Origin: an uncultured Lachnospiraceae bacterium
GTDB taxonomy: Bacteria > Bacillota > Clostridia > Lachnospirales > Lachnospiraceae
Direction of reading: 5' to 3'
Assembly: GCA_947246015.1 (NCBI GenBank)
Contig: CAMXQE010000025.1
Coordinates: 1-63,736, forward strand
DNA: 63,736 nucleotides
Both the position numbers and the translations under genes were made by a program. Position 1 is the stretch's first letter, and each line of letters begins with the position of its first letter. Below are positions 35,728 through 45,383 of the stretch, piece after piece. The notes beneath the pieces are model-generated. The model did no database searches. It was not told the DNA's origin and saw only the letters and a program-made list of their open reading frames with translations.

Positions 35728-37431
35728 ATGGCAAGAACGGTAGCGATAGGAATACAGGATTTTGAATCCGTGATTGAAAATAATTATTTTTATGTGGATA
35801 AAACGGATTTTATCCGTGAATGGTGGGAGAATGGGGACAGTGTGACGCTGATTGCCCGTCCGAGGCGTTTCGGAAAGACGCTGAACATAAATATGCTGGA
35901 ACGTTTTTTCTCTTTAAAATATGCCGGACAGGGAAAGGTCTTTGAAAATCTGAAGATATGGAAAGAAGAAAAATACAGGAAGATGCAGGGGACATATCCG
36001 GTGATTGCCCTGAGTTTTGCCGATATTAAGGAAATGTCATTTCCGAATGCAAGAAAAGCCATCTGCCGTAATATCAAGAAATTATACAACCAGTATGATT
36101 TTCTTTTAAAGGAAGACTGTCTGAACGAGGATGAAAAGGCTATGTTCCGTAATATTTCTGCAGAAATGGAGGATTATATTGCAGCAGATTCCATAAGGAT
36201 GCTGTCAGACTATATGCAGCGTTATTATGGCAGGAAAGTGATTATTCTCCTGGATGAGTACGATACACCGATGCAGGAGGCTTATGTCAACGGGTATTGG
36301 GAGGAGATTGTGGCATTTATCAGAAATCTGTTCAATTCTACGTTCAAGACAAACCCGTTTTTGGATAAGGCGCTTATGACCGGAATTACGCGGATTAGTA
36401 AAGAGAGTATTTTTTCGGATATGAATCATTTAACAGTTGTGACATCCACTTCGAACAAATATGAAACTGCTTTTGGTTTTACGCAGGAGGAAGTATCGGC
36501 TGCTCTGCTGGAATTTGGGATGTCTGGGAGAGAAGGAAAAGTAAAGGACTGGTATGACGGTTTTACGTTTGGGGAAAAAACAGATATCTATAACCCGTGG
36601 TCTATCATCAATTTCCTTAAGGATAAGAAACTGTCAACCTACTGGGCAAACACCAGCAGCAACAGTCTTGTAGGGAAACTAATCCGTGAGGGGAGCAAAG
36701 ATGTAAAGGTGATTATGGAAGACCTTTTAGGAGGCGGCATACTTCACACGAGGATAGACGAGCAGATTGTTTTTAACCAGCTTGACAATAATGAGTATGC
36801 CATATGGAGCCTGCTGCTTGCCAGCGGGTATCTGAAGGTGGAAAAGTATACGATAGATGAAGATACCGGGAAGGAAGAATATGACCTGAAGCTGACAAAC
36901 AAAGAAGTGAGGCTGATGTTCCGGAATATGATTGAAGGATGGTTTAAGGGGTATGTACCGGCTTATAATGATTTTATCAAAGCACTGCTGCAAGGCGATA
37001 AAAAAGCAATGAATCATTATATGAACCGGGTGGCTCTTGCAACGTTCAGCAGTTTTGACACCGGAAATAAACCGTCGGAAAGTGCGGAACCGGAGCGTTT
37101 TTATCATGGATTTGTGCTGGGGCTTATGGTGGAACTCTCAGACCGGTATATCATTACTTCCAACCGGGAAAGCGGGTTCGGGCGTTATGATGTCATGCTG
37201 AAACCAAAGGACCACAAGGATGATGCGATTCTTATGGAATTTAAGGTGCATGATGGGGAAGACGAGAAAACGTTGGAGGATACCGTTCAGGCGGCATTGG
37301 CGCAGATAGATGAAAAATGTTATGCGGCATCGCTGGAGGCGGAGGGGATTCCGGCAGGGCGCATCAGAAAATACGGGTTTGCATTTGAGGGGAAAAATGT
37401 GCGGATTGGTTGTACTAGCAATTCCCAATAA
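35728..37431 (+). CDS. AAA-ATPase-like/PD-(D/E)XK (DUF1703) protein, intact copy
   Basis: 567 residues. N-terminal AAA-ATPase_like domain: [10 protein letters not shown], degenerate Walker A RPRRFGKT (44-51), Walker [14 protein letters not shown]-terminal PDDEXK_9 nuclease-like domain: [20 protein letters not shown]. The family is widespread and often multi-copy in gut anaerobes; its function is unknown. ATG 35728 is chosen at the conserved [12 protein letters not shown] start. It converges with the histidine kinase gene and overlaps its 3' end by 17 bp. Confidence 0.88.
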   Translation: MARTVAIGIQDFESVIENNYFYVDKTDFIREWWENGDSVTLIARPRRFGKTLNINMLERFFSLKYAGQGKVFENLKIWKEEKYRKMQGTYPVIALSFADIKEMSFPNARKAICRNIKKLYNQYDFLLKEDCLNEDEKAMFRNISAEMEDYIAADSIRMLSDYMQRYYGRKVIILLDEYDTPMQEAYVNGYWEEIVAFIRNLFNSTFKTNPFLDKALMTGITRISKESIFSDMNHLTVVTSTSNKYETAFGFTQEEVSAALLEFGMSGREGKVKDWYDGFTFGEKTDIYNPWSIINFLKDKKLSTYWANTSSNSLVGKLIREGSKDVKVIMEDLLGGGILHTRIDEQIVFNQLDNNEYAIWSLLLASGYLKVEKYTIDEDTGKEEYDLKLTNKEVRLMFRNMIEGWFKGYVPAYNDFIKALLQGDKKAMNHYMNRVALATFSSFDTGNKPSESAEPERFYHGFVLGLMVELSDRYIITSNRESGFGRYDVMLKPKDHKDDAILMEFKVHDGEDEKTLEDTVQAALAQIDEKCYAASLEAEGIPAGRIRKYGFAFEGKNVRIGCTSNSQ

Positions 37432-38692
37432 AAACAGTCACCGTAAAAGTATTTTCCGTATATGAAATATCTAAAGTGCCGCTGTACTTTTCCACCATTT
37501 CCCGTACGTTGGACAGGCCGAGGCCGTGGGCTGTATTTTCCTCCTTATCGGATTTCAGCCGGTCTCCCTCTCCTGAGATAACATTGATTTTTGCATTGGT
37601 AATTTCATAGCTGAAATAACCGTTTTCCGTCACCAGCGCTTTGACGGATATATGGCGTCCGGCAGGGTTGGGAATTTTCAGGGAGGCTTCAATGGCGTTA
37701 TCCAAAGTGTTGGAAAAAAGACAGCAGAGGCTGATGGCGTCGATACCGGTCAGTTTGTCCAGGTCAATATGGAAAAAGCAGTCGATGCCGTGCTCCAGCG
37801 CCAGATTGTATTTGGCGTTGAGTACGGCGTTTGCGATGCTGTTTTTGCAAAAGACACGGGTGCGCGCAGTCATCTGCATTTCCAATTCTTTCATGTAGCG
37901 TTCTGCTTCTTCCTGATTTCCGGATTGGAACAGGGAGTTTATCACAATCAGATGATTGTTCATGTCATGGCGCAGTTTGCGGATTTTCGCCTGATTTTGT
38001 TCCAGTTCTTCATAATAGCTTTTCTGCAGCATCAGGTTTTTCCGCTCCATATTCTGCCGGATGCTGGCAATGAAGTAGACAGCCAGTGCGATGCAGCCCA
38101 GATTGGTGGCAAAGCAGGCGAAGGCGGCGGGCCACATTTTGTAGCTTTTTTCGGGAGAAAAATAGATGCAGCTGGTAATGCTTACCATGGATGCCAGACA
38201 GATGACGTCTAACAGCATCCAGACTTTTTCATCGAACAATTTTCCCATCTGGTTCAGATGCTTTTTAAAAATCCTGTCAATACTATACCAGATGGACAGA
38301 GACAGGCAGGAGTCGGCAATGATGAATAAAATATCTACGACGTCAGACCATCCGAGAAAAGTTCCCAGCTTTCCAAGCATATCCATGGTGAGAAAGTTCA
38401 CGCTGATAATCAGTGGATAGAGAACTGCCACGGCAGCCAGTTTCTGCCAGATACCTCCCTGAAAGGCAAACAGCATAAGGGCGGCAAACCAAATGAAATC
38501 CAGCGTTACGTTAAACATATCATTGGGGAAAATAACCATGTTGGCAAGTACCGCACAGGAAAAGAATATGACGAGGCTCCAGAACTTTCCGGAGCGTTTT
38601 TGCGTAAAATGGCAGAGAATCCGGTAAACGAGAAAGCCCTGCAGAAAGTCGCACAGGGTGCTGAGATAACGGAAAACAGTTATTAAATCCAT
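37415..38692 (-). CDS. GHKL sensor histidine kinase, AgrC-like
   Basis: 425 residues: six or so N-terminal helices (residues 1-210), a coiled coil, the histidine box [15 protein letters not shown], and a C-terminal HATPase_c_5 domain with [10 protein letters not shown] and [15 protein letters not shown]. Kinases of this class pair with LytTR regulators and often sense peptides. ATG 38692 follows AAGGAGA. The partner regulator lies 94 bp upstream on the same strand. Confidence 0.9.
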   Translation of the reverse strand: MDLITVFRYLSTLCDFLQGFLVYRILCHFTQKRSGKFWSLVIFFSCAVLANMVIFPNDMFNVTLDFIWFAALMLFAFQGGIWQKLAAVAVLYPLIISVNFLTMDMLGKLGTFLGWSDVVDILFIIADSCLSLSIWYSIDRIFKKHLNQMGKLFDEKVWMLLDVICLASMVSITSCIYFSPEKSYKMWPAAFACFATNLGCIALAVYFIASIRQNMERKNLMLQKSYYEELEQNQAKIRKLRHDMNNHLIVINSLFQSGNQEEAERYMKELEMQMTARTRVFCKNSIANAVLNAKYNLALEHGIDCFFHIDLDKLTGIDAISLCCLFSNTLDNAIEASLKIPNPAGRHISVKALVTENGYFSYEITNAKINVISGEGDRLKSDKEENTAHGLGLSNVREMVEKYSGTLDISYTENTFTVTVFIGNC

Positions 38693-38786
38693 GTGTATTC
38701 TCCTTACAATTGGTATTTTTACGAAATGGCGCAGGCAGCCGGCACGACAGCATGACATGGATTAGCAGTAAATAATGCTGTGCCGG

Positions 38787-39512
38787 TTAATAATGCAGCA
38801 GCAGGCGGGCAAAGGCGATTTCCAGAGACTGACGGTAGGTGCGGCTGACGGGAAATTGCTTTTGTCCGCAGATACAGGTATCTTTTTCTAAAGCGGTAAC
38901 ATAATTCAGGTTCACCAGATGACGGTTATGACAGCGGACAAAGTAGTCCGGCAGGCTGTCTGAGATGTCATCCAGTTTGCCGTAAAAATCCAGTGTTTCC
39001 CCGTTTCCTTCTTTTTGCCCGTCTTTGAGAGTGATTACGATTTTTCTCTTGTCACTGGAAAAAGCCAGTATTTTTTTCATGGAAATTTTCAATATGCCGG
39101 ATTTTTGTTCCAAAGTAAAGTATTGCTCTTTGCTTTTTCCCAGTTCTTCCAGCGCCTGCCCTAACACTTTCAGGATTTTAGATTCCTGATATGGTTTCAG
39201 GATATAATGGAAAGCATGAACTTCGTATCCCTGAAATACATAGTCAGGGTATGCCGTGACAAAAATCAGAAGTGTATGGGCATCTCTTTTTCTTAAGTTT
39301 CTGGCAGTGTCCATGCCGTTTAACTGCTTCATTTCAATATCCAGAAATAAGATATCCAGCCATTCCGCTTCCGGGCGTACTGTCAATGCCTCGCCCGAAT
39401 CATATTCAAAAATCCGGTAGTCTTCCCCAAGCAGCTGAAGCTTCTGTTCCAGGGGTGTGCGGAGGGCTTTGCGCATGGGGGCTTCATCATCGCAGATTCC
39501 TATGCTAATCAT
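38787..39512 (-). CDS. LytTR-family response regulator
   Basis: 241 residues. Receiver domain with IGICDDEAPM and phospho-acceptor in LDILFLDIEM, followed by a LytTR DNA-binding domain (about 140-241; DYFVRCHNRHLVNLNYV, FPVSRTYRQSLE). It is divergent from the ABC transporter operon at 39722, its most likely target. ATG 39512 is preferred over the longer start for its AAAAGGAT site. Confidence 0.92.
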   Translation of the reverse strand: MISIGICDDEAPMRKALRTPLEQKLQLLGEDYRIFEYDSGEALTVRPEAEWLDILFLDIEMKQLNGMDTARNLRKRDAHTLLIFVTAYPDYVFQGYEVHAFHYILKPYQESKILKVLGQALEELGKSKEQYFTLEQKSGILKISMKKILAFSSDKRKIVITLKDGQKEGNGETLDFYGKLDDISDSLPDYFVRCHNRHLVNLNYVTALEKDTCICGQKQFPVSRTYRQSLEIAFARLLLHY

Positions 39513-39539
39513 ATGAAAATCCTTTTTTCTCACAGATTC

Positions 39540-39721
39540 CGTAACTGTTAATAAAAGTTATTGTACAGGAGAATCCCCGGTTTGTAAATTGAACCTGTAA
39601 ACTTTACAAAAACGGTGTCAAACATGACATTCTGCGGGCGGAAGCCTGTCGGAAATTTCTTTAAAATATGTCATATGGAATATTTCATATAACATATGTC
39701 ATATCAGGAGGGTCTTAGTTT
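39540..39721. promoter_or_regulatory. Divergent promoter region with several palindromes
   Basis: Between regulator and ABC genes: TTTGTAAA (39581) with TTTACAAA (39603), TGTCA/TGACA (39616-39629), and two copies of ATATGTCATAT about 27 bp apart near 39667 and 39694. On the minus strand ACAGTTACG close to the regulator start resembles one LytTR half-site, but its partner repeat is not clear. Confidence 0.4.
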
Positions 39722-40477
39722 ATGTTGAAGGTAAAACAGTTATCTAAAAGTTATTCTTCGGGGAGTCAGAATTATCCGGTGTTAAAGGATGTATCTTTGG
39801 AAGTGGAAAAGGGAGAATTTGTAGCGGTCATGGGTCCTTCCGGTTCCGGAAAGACAACGCTGTTAAACTGCATTTCCCGCTTTATTCCCCATGATAAGGG
39901 GCAGATTTTTTTGGCGGATGCAGATATTTCAGACTTAACGGAAACGGAACTTGCCAAAGTCCGCAGCAGACAGATGGGATTTGTATTTCAGGATTTTATG
40001 CTGTTGGATGGATTAAGTGTCTTTGAAAATATGTGCCTGCCTCAGATTATTGCCCATCGTCCGGTGGTGCAGATGGAGGAAAAGGCAAAAAATCTCTGCC
40101 GGCTTTTCGGTATAGAGAAGATTATGGAAAAATATCCTGCCGAGATTTCAGGCGGGGAGAAGCAGCGTACCGCTGTGGCAAGGGCGCTGATGAACCAGCC
40201 GTATGTGATTCTGGCGGACGAGCCTACCGGGAATCTGGACAGTAAGTCCTGCAAGGCCGTCATTGATGCATTTTTGCAGGCAAAAAAGGAAATGGGGGCT
40301 ACTATTTTCATGGTGACGCATGACAGTTTTGCCGCTTCCTTTTGCGACCGGGTCATCGTCTTAAAGGACGGGCAGGTGTACGGGGAACTGATGAGAAGCG
40401 GCACCAGACGGGCATTTATGGATGAGCTTTTGGATACCATCCGTACGTTGGGAGGTGACAGTGATGACAATGAGTAA
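39722..40477 (+). CDS. ABC transporter ATP-binding protein, BceA/LolD-like
   Basis: 251 residues: Walker A GPSGSGKTTLLN, Q-loop GFVFQDFMLLDGL, signature EISGGEKQRTAVARALM, Walker B VILADEPTGNLDSK, H-loop VTHDS. The LDGL/NLDS features are those of MacB/BceA-type ATPases that pair with FtsX permeases. AGGAGGGTC precedes ATG 39722. Its end overlaps the permease start by 14 nt. Confidence 0.93.
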   Translation: MLKVKQLSKSYSSGSQNYPVLKDVSLEVEKGEFVAVMGPSGSGKTTLLNCISRFIPHDKGQIFLADADISDLTETELAKVRSRQMGFVFQDFMLLDGLSVFENMCLPQIIAHRPVVQMEEKAKNLCRLFGIEKIMEKYPAEISGGEKQRTAVARALMNQPYVILADEPTGNLDSKSCKAVIDAFLQAKKEMGATIFMVTHDSFAASFCDRVIVLKDGQVYGELMRSGTRRAFMDELLDTIRTLGGDSDDNE

Positions 40478-42569
40478 AATTGCGGCGAAATTGCGCAGGC
40501 AGAATAAAGAGCAGTACCGGCTGCTTGGTACGTGTATTTTCCTATCCGTGCTTTTGGTATCCTCTTTTGCCATGATGTTTTTCTCCTCTTCCATTCAGGA
40601 GTTTCTGCCTCCGGGCGGGGATACGAGAAAGCTGATGTGGCTGATGCTTATGGTGGTGGCAATTGGATGCCTGCTGTTTACACTTTATGGAAGCAGCCTG
40701 TTTTTCCGTAAAAAAAGCAGGGAATTCGGGGTGATGATGGCTTTGGGGGCGGAGAAAAAGGGGCTTGCCCGACAGTTGTCCGCAGAGTTAGCCGCAGTTG
40801 TGGCAGGCTATATTTTTTTCGGTATGATACTGGCAGTTCCGGTGTCTTATCTGATTTGGAAGCTGTTTCAACTGATGGTCATCAATACGGCACAGATGGA
40901 GTACCGTTTCGGAATCGGGGGGATTTTTGCAGGGCTTCTTTTTGCAGGGGGATTGTCTTTGTGCATTTTGGGAGCCGGAATCCGTTTTATCCGCCGGAGC
41001 AATATTATGGATATTCTGAACGCCGGCCGGAAAACGGAAATGGTCCGGAAAATAAAACCATGGTGCGGAAAACTCGGAGTCGTGCTTGTGGTGGCAGGGC
41101 TTTTTCTGGCAATGGCTGTTCCGCCGTTTACTGTCTATCTGTTCCATCAGGGGATGCCTGTTATATGGAATGCCACTTACCTGCTTTGTGTGGCGGGATT
41201 GTATCTGGTGATTTTAAGCTCGGTGGGGCATTCGGAACGGGGAAGGCATCCGGAGCGGTATTATAACAATATTATTTCCACAAATCTGATGCGCTTTACG
41301 GCAAGACAGACGACCAGGAATATGTGTGTAATTTCCCTGCTTGCATTTGTCATGATACTGGCGGCTTTCTGGGGGGTGATGTACTATTACAGCGCTACGA
41401 AAGGAGGCAGCGGGGCACCGTATGATTATTCCGTGCATTATCCTGCCGCGGAAGCACAGATGGAACAGGAGGAAATCGGGAAGCTGGCAGAAGAACACGG
41501 GGTGGAGATTACTTCTTATGCGGGCATGGATTCTTTGGAACTGATTATCCGGTATACCGGACGTGATATGGATGATAACAGGAAATATTTTGATGTGGAG
41601 TATGAAAAACTGGCATCTTTCCTGTCGGCTTCGGATTTTACGAAAATTTCGGGGATTCCGGTTTCTTTAAAAGAGGGGGAATATCTGACGGTTACGGTCA
41701 GTGGTTTCCAGGAGAATATCTGGGTGAGCGCGGACTGCCTGAATGTAATTGAGCATCCGGTGACAGGAGAATCCATGGCACCGGAATTCCGGGGGACGGT
41801 GGAGTTTGATAATCTTGCCGATGTCAGCGACCCCTTTACTTTCCTGCTGTCAGATGAGGATTACAGCAGGTTTTCGCAGGGGCTGACGGAAGAATGGAAG
41901 GAAAAGCATATTTTATTCAATGTGGAAAATGTGATGGAAACCTATGGGTTTGCAGATGCATGGAAGCGGGAATACATTACGCGGGCAACAGCCCTTTCCG
42001 GCCATTATAAGTTATACGATGCCCGTGAGGAAGAACTGGCATTAGCGGAAGGAAAGGAATACAGTTATGCCGGAGGGCCGGATTTGTCGCCGGAGAATAC
42101 ACAGTTAATGTGGGATTGGAAATATGCCCCGTTTGCTAAGGTACTGATGCAGGCAGATGTCATGGAGCGCGTAGCGGTATTTGTACTGCTCAGCATTTAT
42201 GTTTCCATTATATCCCTGACGGCTGCGGGAATTATGAGTTATGTCAGGAGTGTCACGATTGCTATGGACAACCGGCAGCTTTTTGATGATTTGAAGAAAC
42301 TGGGGGCGGATGATGTTTACAGGGAAAAGGTGATGCGGGTACAGCTTAGGAAGATATTTGCTTATCCGGTGGCTGCGGGGTGCATGATTGCAGGTGTATT
42401 TTCCTTGTTCCTGACGTTTTTTAACGATATGAGACTGCAGGCGTTTGAAGTGAGAATGCTGCTGATGGAGGGAGGATTGATGGCGCTGATTGCCGTGGTT
42501 ATGTATGTGGTATACCGGCTGGCTTACGGAAGGATGAAAAATATTGTGGGAATAACCGGATGTGATTGA
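40464..42569 (+). CDS. FtsX-like ABC permease, BceB type
   Basis: 701 residues. An N-terminal FtsX block (REFGVMMALGAEKKGLARQL), further helices, a large extracellular domain (about 315-570), and a C-terminal FtsX block (FDDLKKLGADDVYREKVMRV). BceAB-type transporters detoxify or sense peptide antibiotics. Here the companion two-component system is GHKL/LytTR rather than BceS/BceR. ATG 40464 follows GGAGGTGA inside the ATPase gene. Confidence 0.88.
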   Translation: MTMSKIAAKLRRQNKEQYRLLGTCIFLSVLLVSSFAMMFFSSSIQEFLPPGGDTRKLMWLMLMVVAIGCLLFTLYGSSLFFRKKSREFGVMMALGAEKKGLARQLSAELAAVVAGYIFFGMILAVPVSYLIWKLFQLMVINTAQMEYRFGIGGIFAGLLFAGGLSLCILGAGIRFIRRSNIMDILNAGRKTEMVRKIKPWCGKLGVVLVVAGLFLAMAVPPFTVYLFHQGMPVIWNATYLLCVAGLYLVILSSVGHSERGRHPERYYNNIISTNLMRFTARQTTRNMCVISLLAFVMILAAFWGVMYYYSATKGGSGAPYDYSVHYPAAEAQMEQEEIGKLAEEHGVEITSYAGMDSLELIIRYTGRDMDDNRKYFDVEYEKLASFLSASDFTKISGIPVSLKEGEYLTVTVSGFQENIWVSADCLNVIEHPVTGESMAPEFRGTVEFDNLADVSDPFTFLLSDEDYSRFSQGLTEEWKEKHILFNVENVMETYGFADAWKREYITRATALSGHYKLYDAREEELALAEGKEYSYAGGPDLSPENTQLMWDWKYAPFAKVLMQADVMERVAVFVLLSIYVSIISLTAAGIMSYVRSVTIAMDNRQLFDDLKKLGADDVYREKVMRVQLRKIFAYPVAAGCMIAGVFSLFLTFFNDMRLQAFEVRMLLMEGGLMALIAVVMYVVYRLAYGRMKNIVGITGCD

Positions 42570-42684
42570 AAAGACGCGGTTGTCTTAGTATAATATGTTT
42601 ATACGGCGGCCCCAATGATTAGTGTATGGCGTGTGAAATCAAAGGTGGAGTCAGGCGGACATGAATGCAAAGGAGGTTATGTAT

Positions 42685-42885
42685 ATGGTGGGCGGAGGAC
42701 TTGGAAATCATCACCCTATGCGTGATTTGACGCATAATGTGGGAATTTGCACAAAACTGATGGCGCACGAATATGAAAAAAATAAAAGACCCGTTTCAGA
42801 CAGGGAACGAAAACTTGGTTACGTGGCAATCTTTTTTTTAACTATGGTGATTGTATGCATAATTTCTTTATTTATTTTTTTATAA
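42685..42885 (+). CDS. Small single-helix membrane protein
   Basis: 66 residues. A glycine/histidine-rich N-terminus (MVGGGLGNHHPMRDLTHN) precedes a charged linker and a C-terminal membrane helix (about 45-66). ATG 42685 is chosen because AAAGGAGG lies 8 nt upstream; the in-frame ATG at 42661 has none. Function unknown. It follows the ABC permease by 115 bp. Confidence 0.5.
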   Translation: MVGGGLGNHHPMRDLTHNVGICTKLMAHEYEKNKRPVSDRERKLGYVAIFFLTMVIVCIISLFIFL

Positions 42886-42951
42886 TGCAGATGTTGCCGG
42901 TAAACAGCTGCCAATAAATTGCCATAACAGGATAAGCAAAATTATATAATA

Positions 42952-43049
42952 GGGACTGTCGTATTAAGAACTTTTTATACGAGATATAGTATTGCTTCGG
43001 GGCGGGGGTTGCCATATCTTGTATACATCATTCTTGTTGCGACAGTCCC
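42952..43049. mobile_element. 98-bp MITE-like element with GGGACTGTCG ends
   Basis: Perfect 10-bp ends GGGACTGTCG (42952-42961) and CGACAGTCCC (43040-43049) enclose an imperfect long palindrome (TATTAAGAA...GAGATAT opposite ATATCTTGTATAC...TTCTTGTTG). The GGGACTGTC end resembles those of some clostridial transposons; no transposase is encoded. A clear target duplication was not found. Confidence 0.6.
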
Positions 43050-43146
43050 AAATTAGTCTGTGTATAGAAGCGGATGTAAGAAGGTTTGCGGCAGGAAGGA
43101 TTCCATTTGAGGAAAACGGGAGGATTTGTGGATAGCGGTTTGCTGC

Positions 43147-43189
43147 GGCCGGACAATAACAGGCGCTGCAGGGCGTCCGGTCTTTTTTT
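43147..43189 (+). terminator. Rho-independent terminator ahead of a hydrolase gene
   Basis: GGCCGGAC (43147-43154) pairs with GTCCGGTC (43175-43182), followed by seven T residues. No plus-strand gene ends nearby (the closest stops at 42885), and the next coding start is 60 bp downstream, so it may be a 5'-leader attenuator. Confidence 0.65.
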
Positions 43190-43248
43190 GGTTTGCAAAA
43201 GGGTATGTGGGGCTGTGTACAGATTGGGAGATGAAGGAGATAGGCAGT

Positions 43249-44001
43249 ATGGACAGAAACGTGGATGTGGATATCAAAAGAGACGGGCTTACGCTCCATG
43301 GGAGGATAAGCAGGGCGGCAGGGGAAAAGAATGCTGTGCTTATTATTTTCCATGGATTCGGAGGGGATTCCGGATATGGGGAGAATGATTTATACAGTCT
43401 GCTTGCGGCAAAAGCGTTGGAATGCGGGGTGACTGCGGTACGGTTTGACTTCAGCGGCTGCGGAAAGAGCGGGGGAAAGTTTGAGGATATGGATATTTTC
43501 AGGGAAATACTGGATGCCATAGAGATTCTCAAATATGTGTGTGCACTGCCTTATGCGGAGAACATTTACCTGCTGGGACATTCCATGGGAGGCGTGGTTG
43601 CCGGTATGCTGGCGGGGCTGTATCCGGATGTGGTAAAGAAGCTAATCCTGCTTGCCCCGGCAGCCACGCTGAAGGATGATGCGTGGAAAGGAATCTGCAT
43701 GGGAGTCAGCTATGATGTGCAGCATGTTCCGGAAACCGTACTGGTAGACGGGCAGCACCAAGTAGGAGGGCATTTCTTCCGGATTGCCAGAAATCTTCCG
43801 ATTTATGAAGTGACGGCACAGTTTGGGGGCGAGACGCTGCTGATACACGGTATGCCGGACGAAATTGTGGACTACCATGCGTCTGTGGTCTATCACGACT
43901 GTATCGAAAACAGCCGGTTATGCCTTTATGAAAATCTGGACCATGGTATCGGGGGAGAGGACCAAAAGAAGGTGTTGGAAGAAATCGGGAATTTTTTATA
44001 A
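43249..44001 (+). CDS. Alpha/beta hydrolase
   Basis: 250 residues. Oxyanion loop FHGFGGDSGYGEND, a VRFDFSGCGKSGG segment, nucleophile elbow LLGHSMGGVVAGM, acid in LLIHGMPDEIV and histidine in NLDHGIGG. The pattern matches serine hydrolases related to feruloyl or acyl esterases. Cytoplasmic; substrate unknown. ATG 43249 is set by AAGGAGA 9 nt upstream; the longer frame would translate the terminator. Confidence 0.85.
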   Translation: MDRNVDVDIKRDGLTLHGRISRAAGEKNAVLIIFHGFGGDSGYGENDLYSLLAAKALECGVTAVRFDFSGCGKSGGKFEDMDIFREILDAIEILKYVCALPYAENIYLLGHSMGGVVAGMLAGLYPDVVKKLILLAPAATLKDDAWKGICMGVSYDVQHVPETVLVDGQHQVGGHFFRIARNLPIYEVTAQFGGETLLIHGMPDEIVDYHASVVYHDCIENSRLCLYENLDHGIGGEDQKKVLEEIGNFL

Positions 44002-44133
44002 AATATACAGCTGCTGAATTGCATTGTAAAATCCGCTGAAATATGCTAGTATAATAGGCAGGTTAGGAGTCAGGGACGGCGGGGCCTGCGGGCTGGCAGC
44101 CGGTTTGCCGGGCAGAAGCGGGAGAACAGAAAG

Positions 44134-44631
44134 ATGCAGTATGTATGTAAGTACCGGTCGCCGTTGGGGCAGATTACGATAGCGGGCGAAGGGGAAGCCC
44201 TGATAGGGTTGTGGTTTGAAAATCAAAAGAATTTCGGTTCCACGCTGTCTGGGGAATGGGAAGAGGGAACACTGCCTGTACTGGAGCAGACGACGGAGTG
44301 GCTCGATATATATTTTGGCGGAGGGATTCCCGATTTTATGCCGGAGATAAGTTTCTTTGACACGCCGTTCCGGATTGCGGTATGGGAGCTTTTGATGGAC
44401 ATTCCCTATGGGAATACCATAACCTATGGGGAAATAGCGGCTGTCATGGCGGAACAGACAGGGAAGGAGCGTATGTCTGCCCAGATAATAGGCAACGCGG
44501 TCGGACGCAATCCGGTTTCCATTATCGTACCATGCCACAGGGTAATCGGAGCGGACGGGAGCCTGGTCGGTTATGCCGGAGGGATTTTCAGGAAGGATAA
44601 TCTGCTGACGCTGGAAAAGAGTCATATGTGA
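44134..44631 (+). CDS. ogt: Methylated-DNA-protein cysteine methyltransferase
   Basis: 165 residues. C-terminal active-site motif SIIVPCHRVIGADG (C134) with the helix-turn-helix GNTITYGEIAAVMA and arginine-finger region NAVGRNPVS. It repairs O6-methylguanine by taking the methyl group on C134. Compact Ogt form without Ada domains. The next gene starts 12 bp after the stop. Confidence 0.95.
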   Translation: MQYVCKYRSPLGQITIAGEGEALIGLWFENQKNFGSTLSGEWEEGTLPVLEQTTEWLDIYFGGGIPDFMPEISFFDTPFRIAVWELLMDIPYGNTITYGEIAAVMAEQTGKERMSAQIIGNAVGRNPVSIIVPCHRVIGADGSLVGYAGGIFRKDNLLTLEKSHM

Positions 44632-44643
44632 TTGGGGGCAGTT

Positions 44644-45354
44644 ATGGGAAAAAACCATAGAATTGCAGTGCTGTCGGATACGCATGGGCTGTTGCGGCCC
44701 GAAGTCGTGCAGATTCTGAAAACCTGTGAGGCAATCCTGCATGGCGGGGATATCGACAGCCGCGGCGTATTGGATGAAATGGAGCGTATTGCGCCGGTTT
44801 ATGCGGTAAGGGGAAACGGTGATAAAGAGTGGGCGGAAGGGATGGCGGAGGAATTAGAGATTACACTGTTTGGCCTGCGCATTTATATGATACACAACCG
44901 TAAAGCCGGGAAATGGAATCCGGAGAAAACGGATTTGGTAATCTGCGGGCATTCCCATAAATATGAAGAGAAAACGATGGACGGGGTGCATTTCCTAAAT
45001 CCGGGGAGCTGCGGTCCCAGGCGGTTCCGGCTTCCGGTGACTATGGCGGTACTGGAGGTGGAGGAAGGGACAGGCAGCTGGAATATAGAGAAAATAGACC
45101 TGGCGGGAAAAAAGGAGAGCGCGGCAGGGCCGATAGGGCTGGCGGAAGGAAATCTGAAACAGGCGGTAGAGATTATTCTTAAGGAAATGAAAGCAGGACG
45201 TAAGGTGGAGGCCATTGCAGCCGGATTAGGAGCGGAGCGGGAGTTTGTAGAACAGGTATGCAGAATCTATGTGACGCATCCGGGTGTGGACGCGCAGGGA
45301 ATTGTAAATAAAATGGAAGTAAGCGCATTATTCGGACATGACAGGGAACATTAA
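44644..45354 (+). CDS. YfcE/MJ0936-type metallophosphoesterase with C-terminal extension
   Basis: 236 residues. The phosphoesterase core has VLSDTHGLLRPE, GGDIDS, GNGDKEW, CGHSHKYE and NPGSCGPRR, the ligands of a two-metal site. The core ends near residue 155, as in YfcE (about 160-180 residues). A further 70 residues (KQAVEIILKEMKAGRKVEAI, then EFVEQVCRIYVTHPGVDAQG) form a helical extension that looks like a small DNA-binding or dimerisation unit. The native substrate is unknown. Confidence 0.9.
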   Translation: MGKNHRIAVLSDTHGLLRPEVVQILKTCEAILHGGDIDSRGVLDEMERIAPVYAVRGNGDKEWAEGMAEELEITLFGLRIYMIHNRKAGKWNPEKTDLVICGHSHKYEEKTMDGVHFLNPGSCGPRRFRLPVTMAVLEVEEGTGSWNIEKIDLAGKKESAAGPIGLAEGNLKQAVEIILKEMKAGRKVEAIAAGLGAEREFVEQVCRIYVTHPGVDAQGIVNKMEVSALFGHDREH

Positions 45355-45383
45355 AAAATGTTAATTTTATGAGGAGGTTTTTT

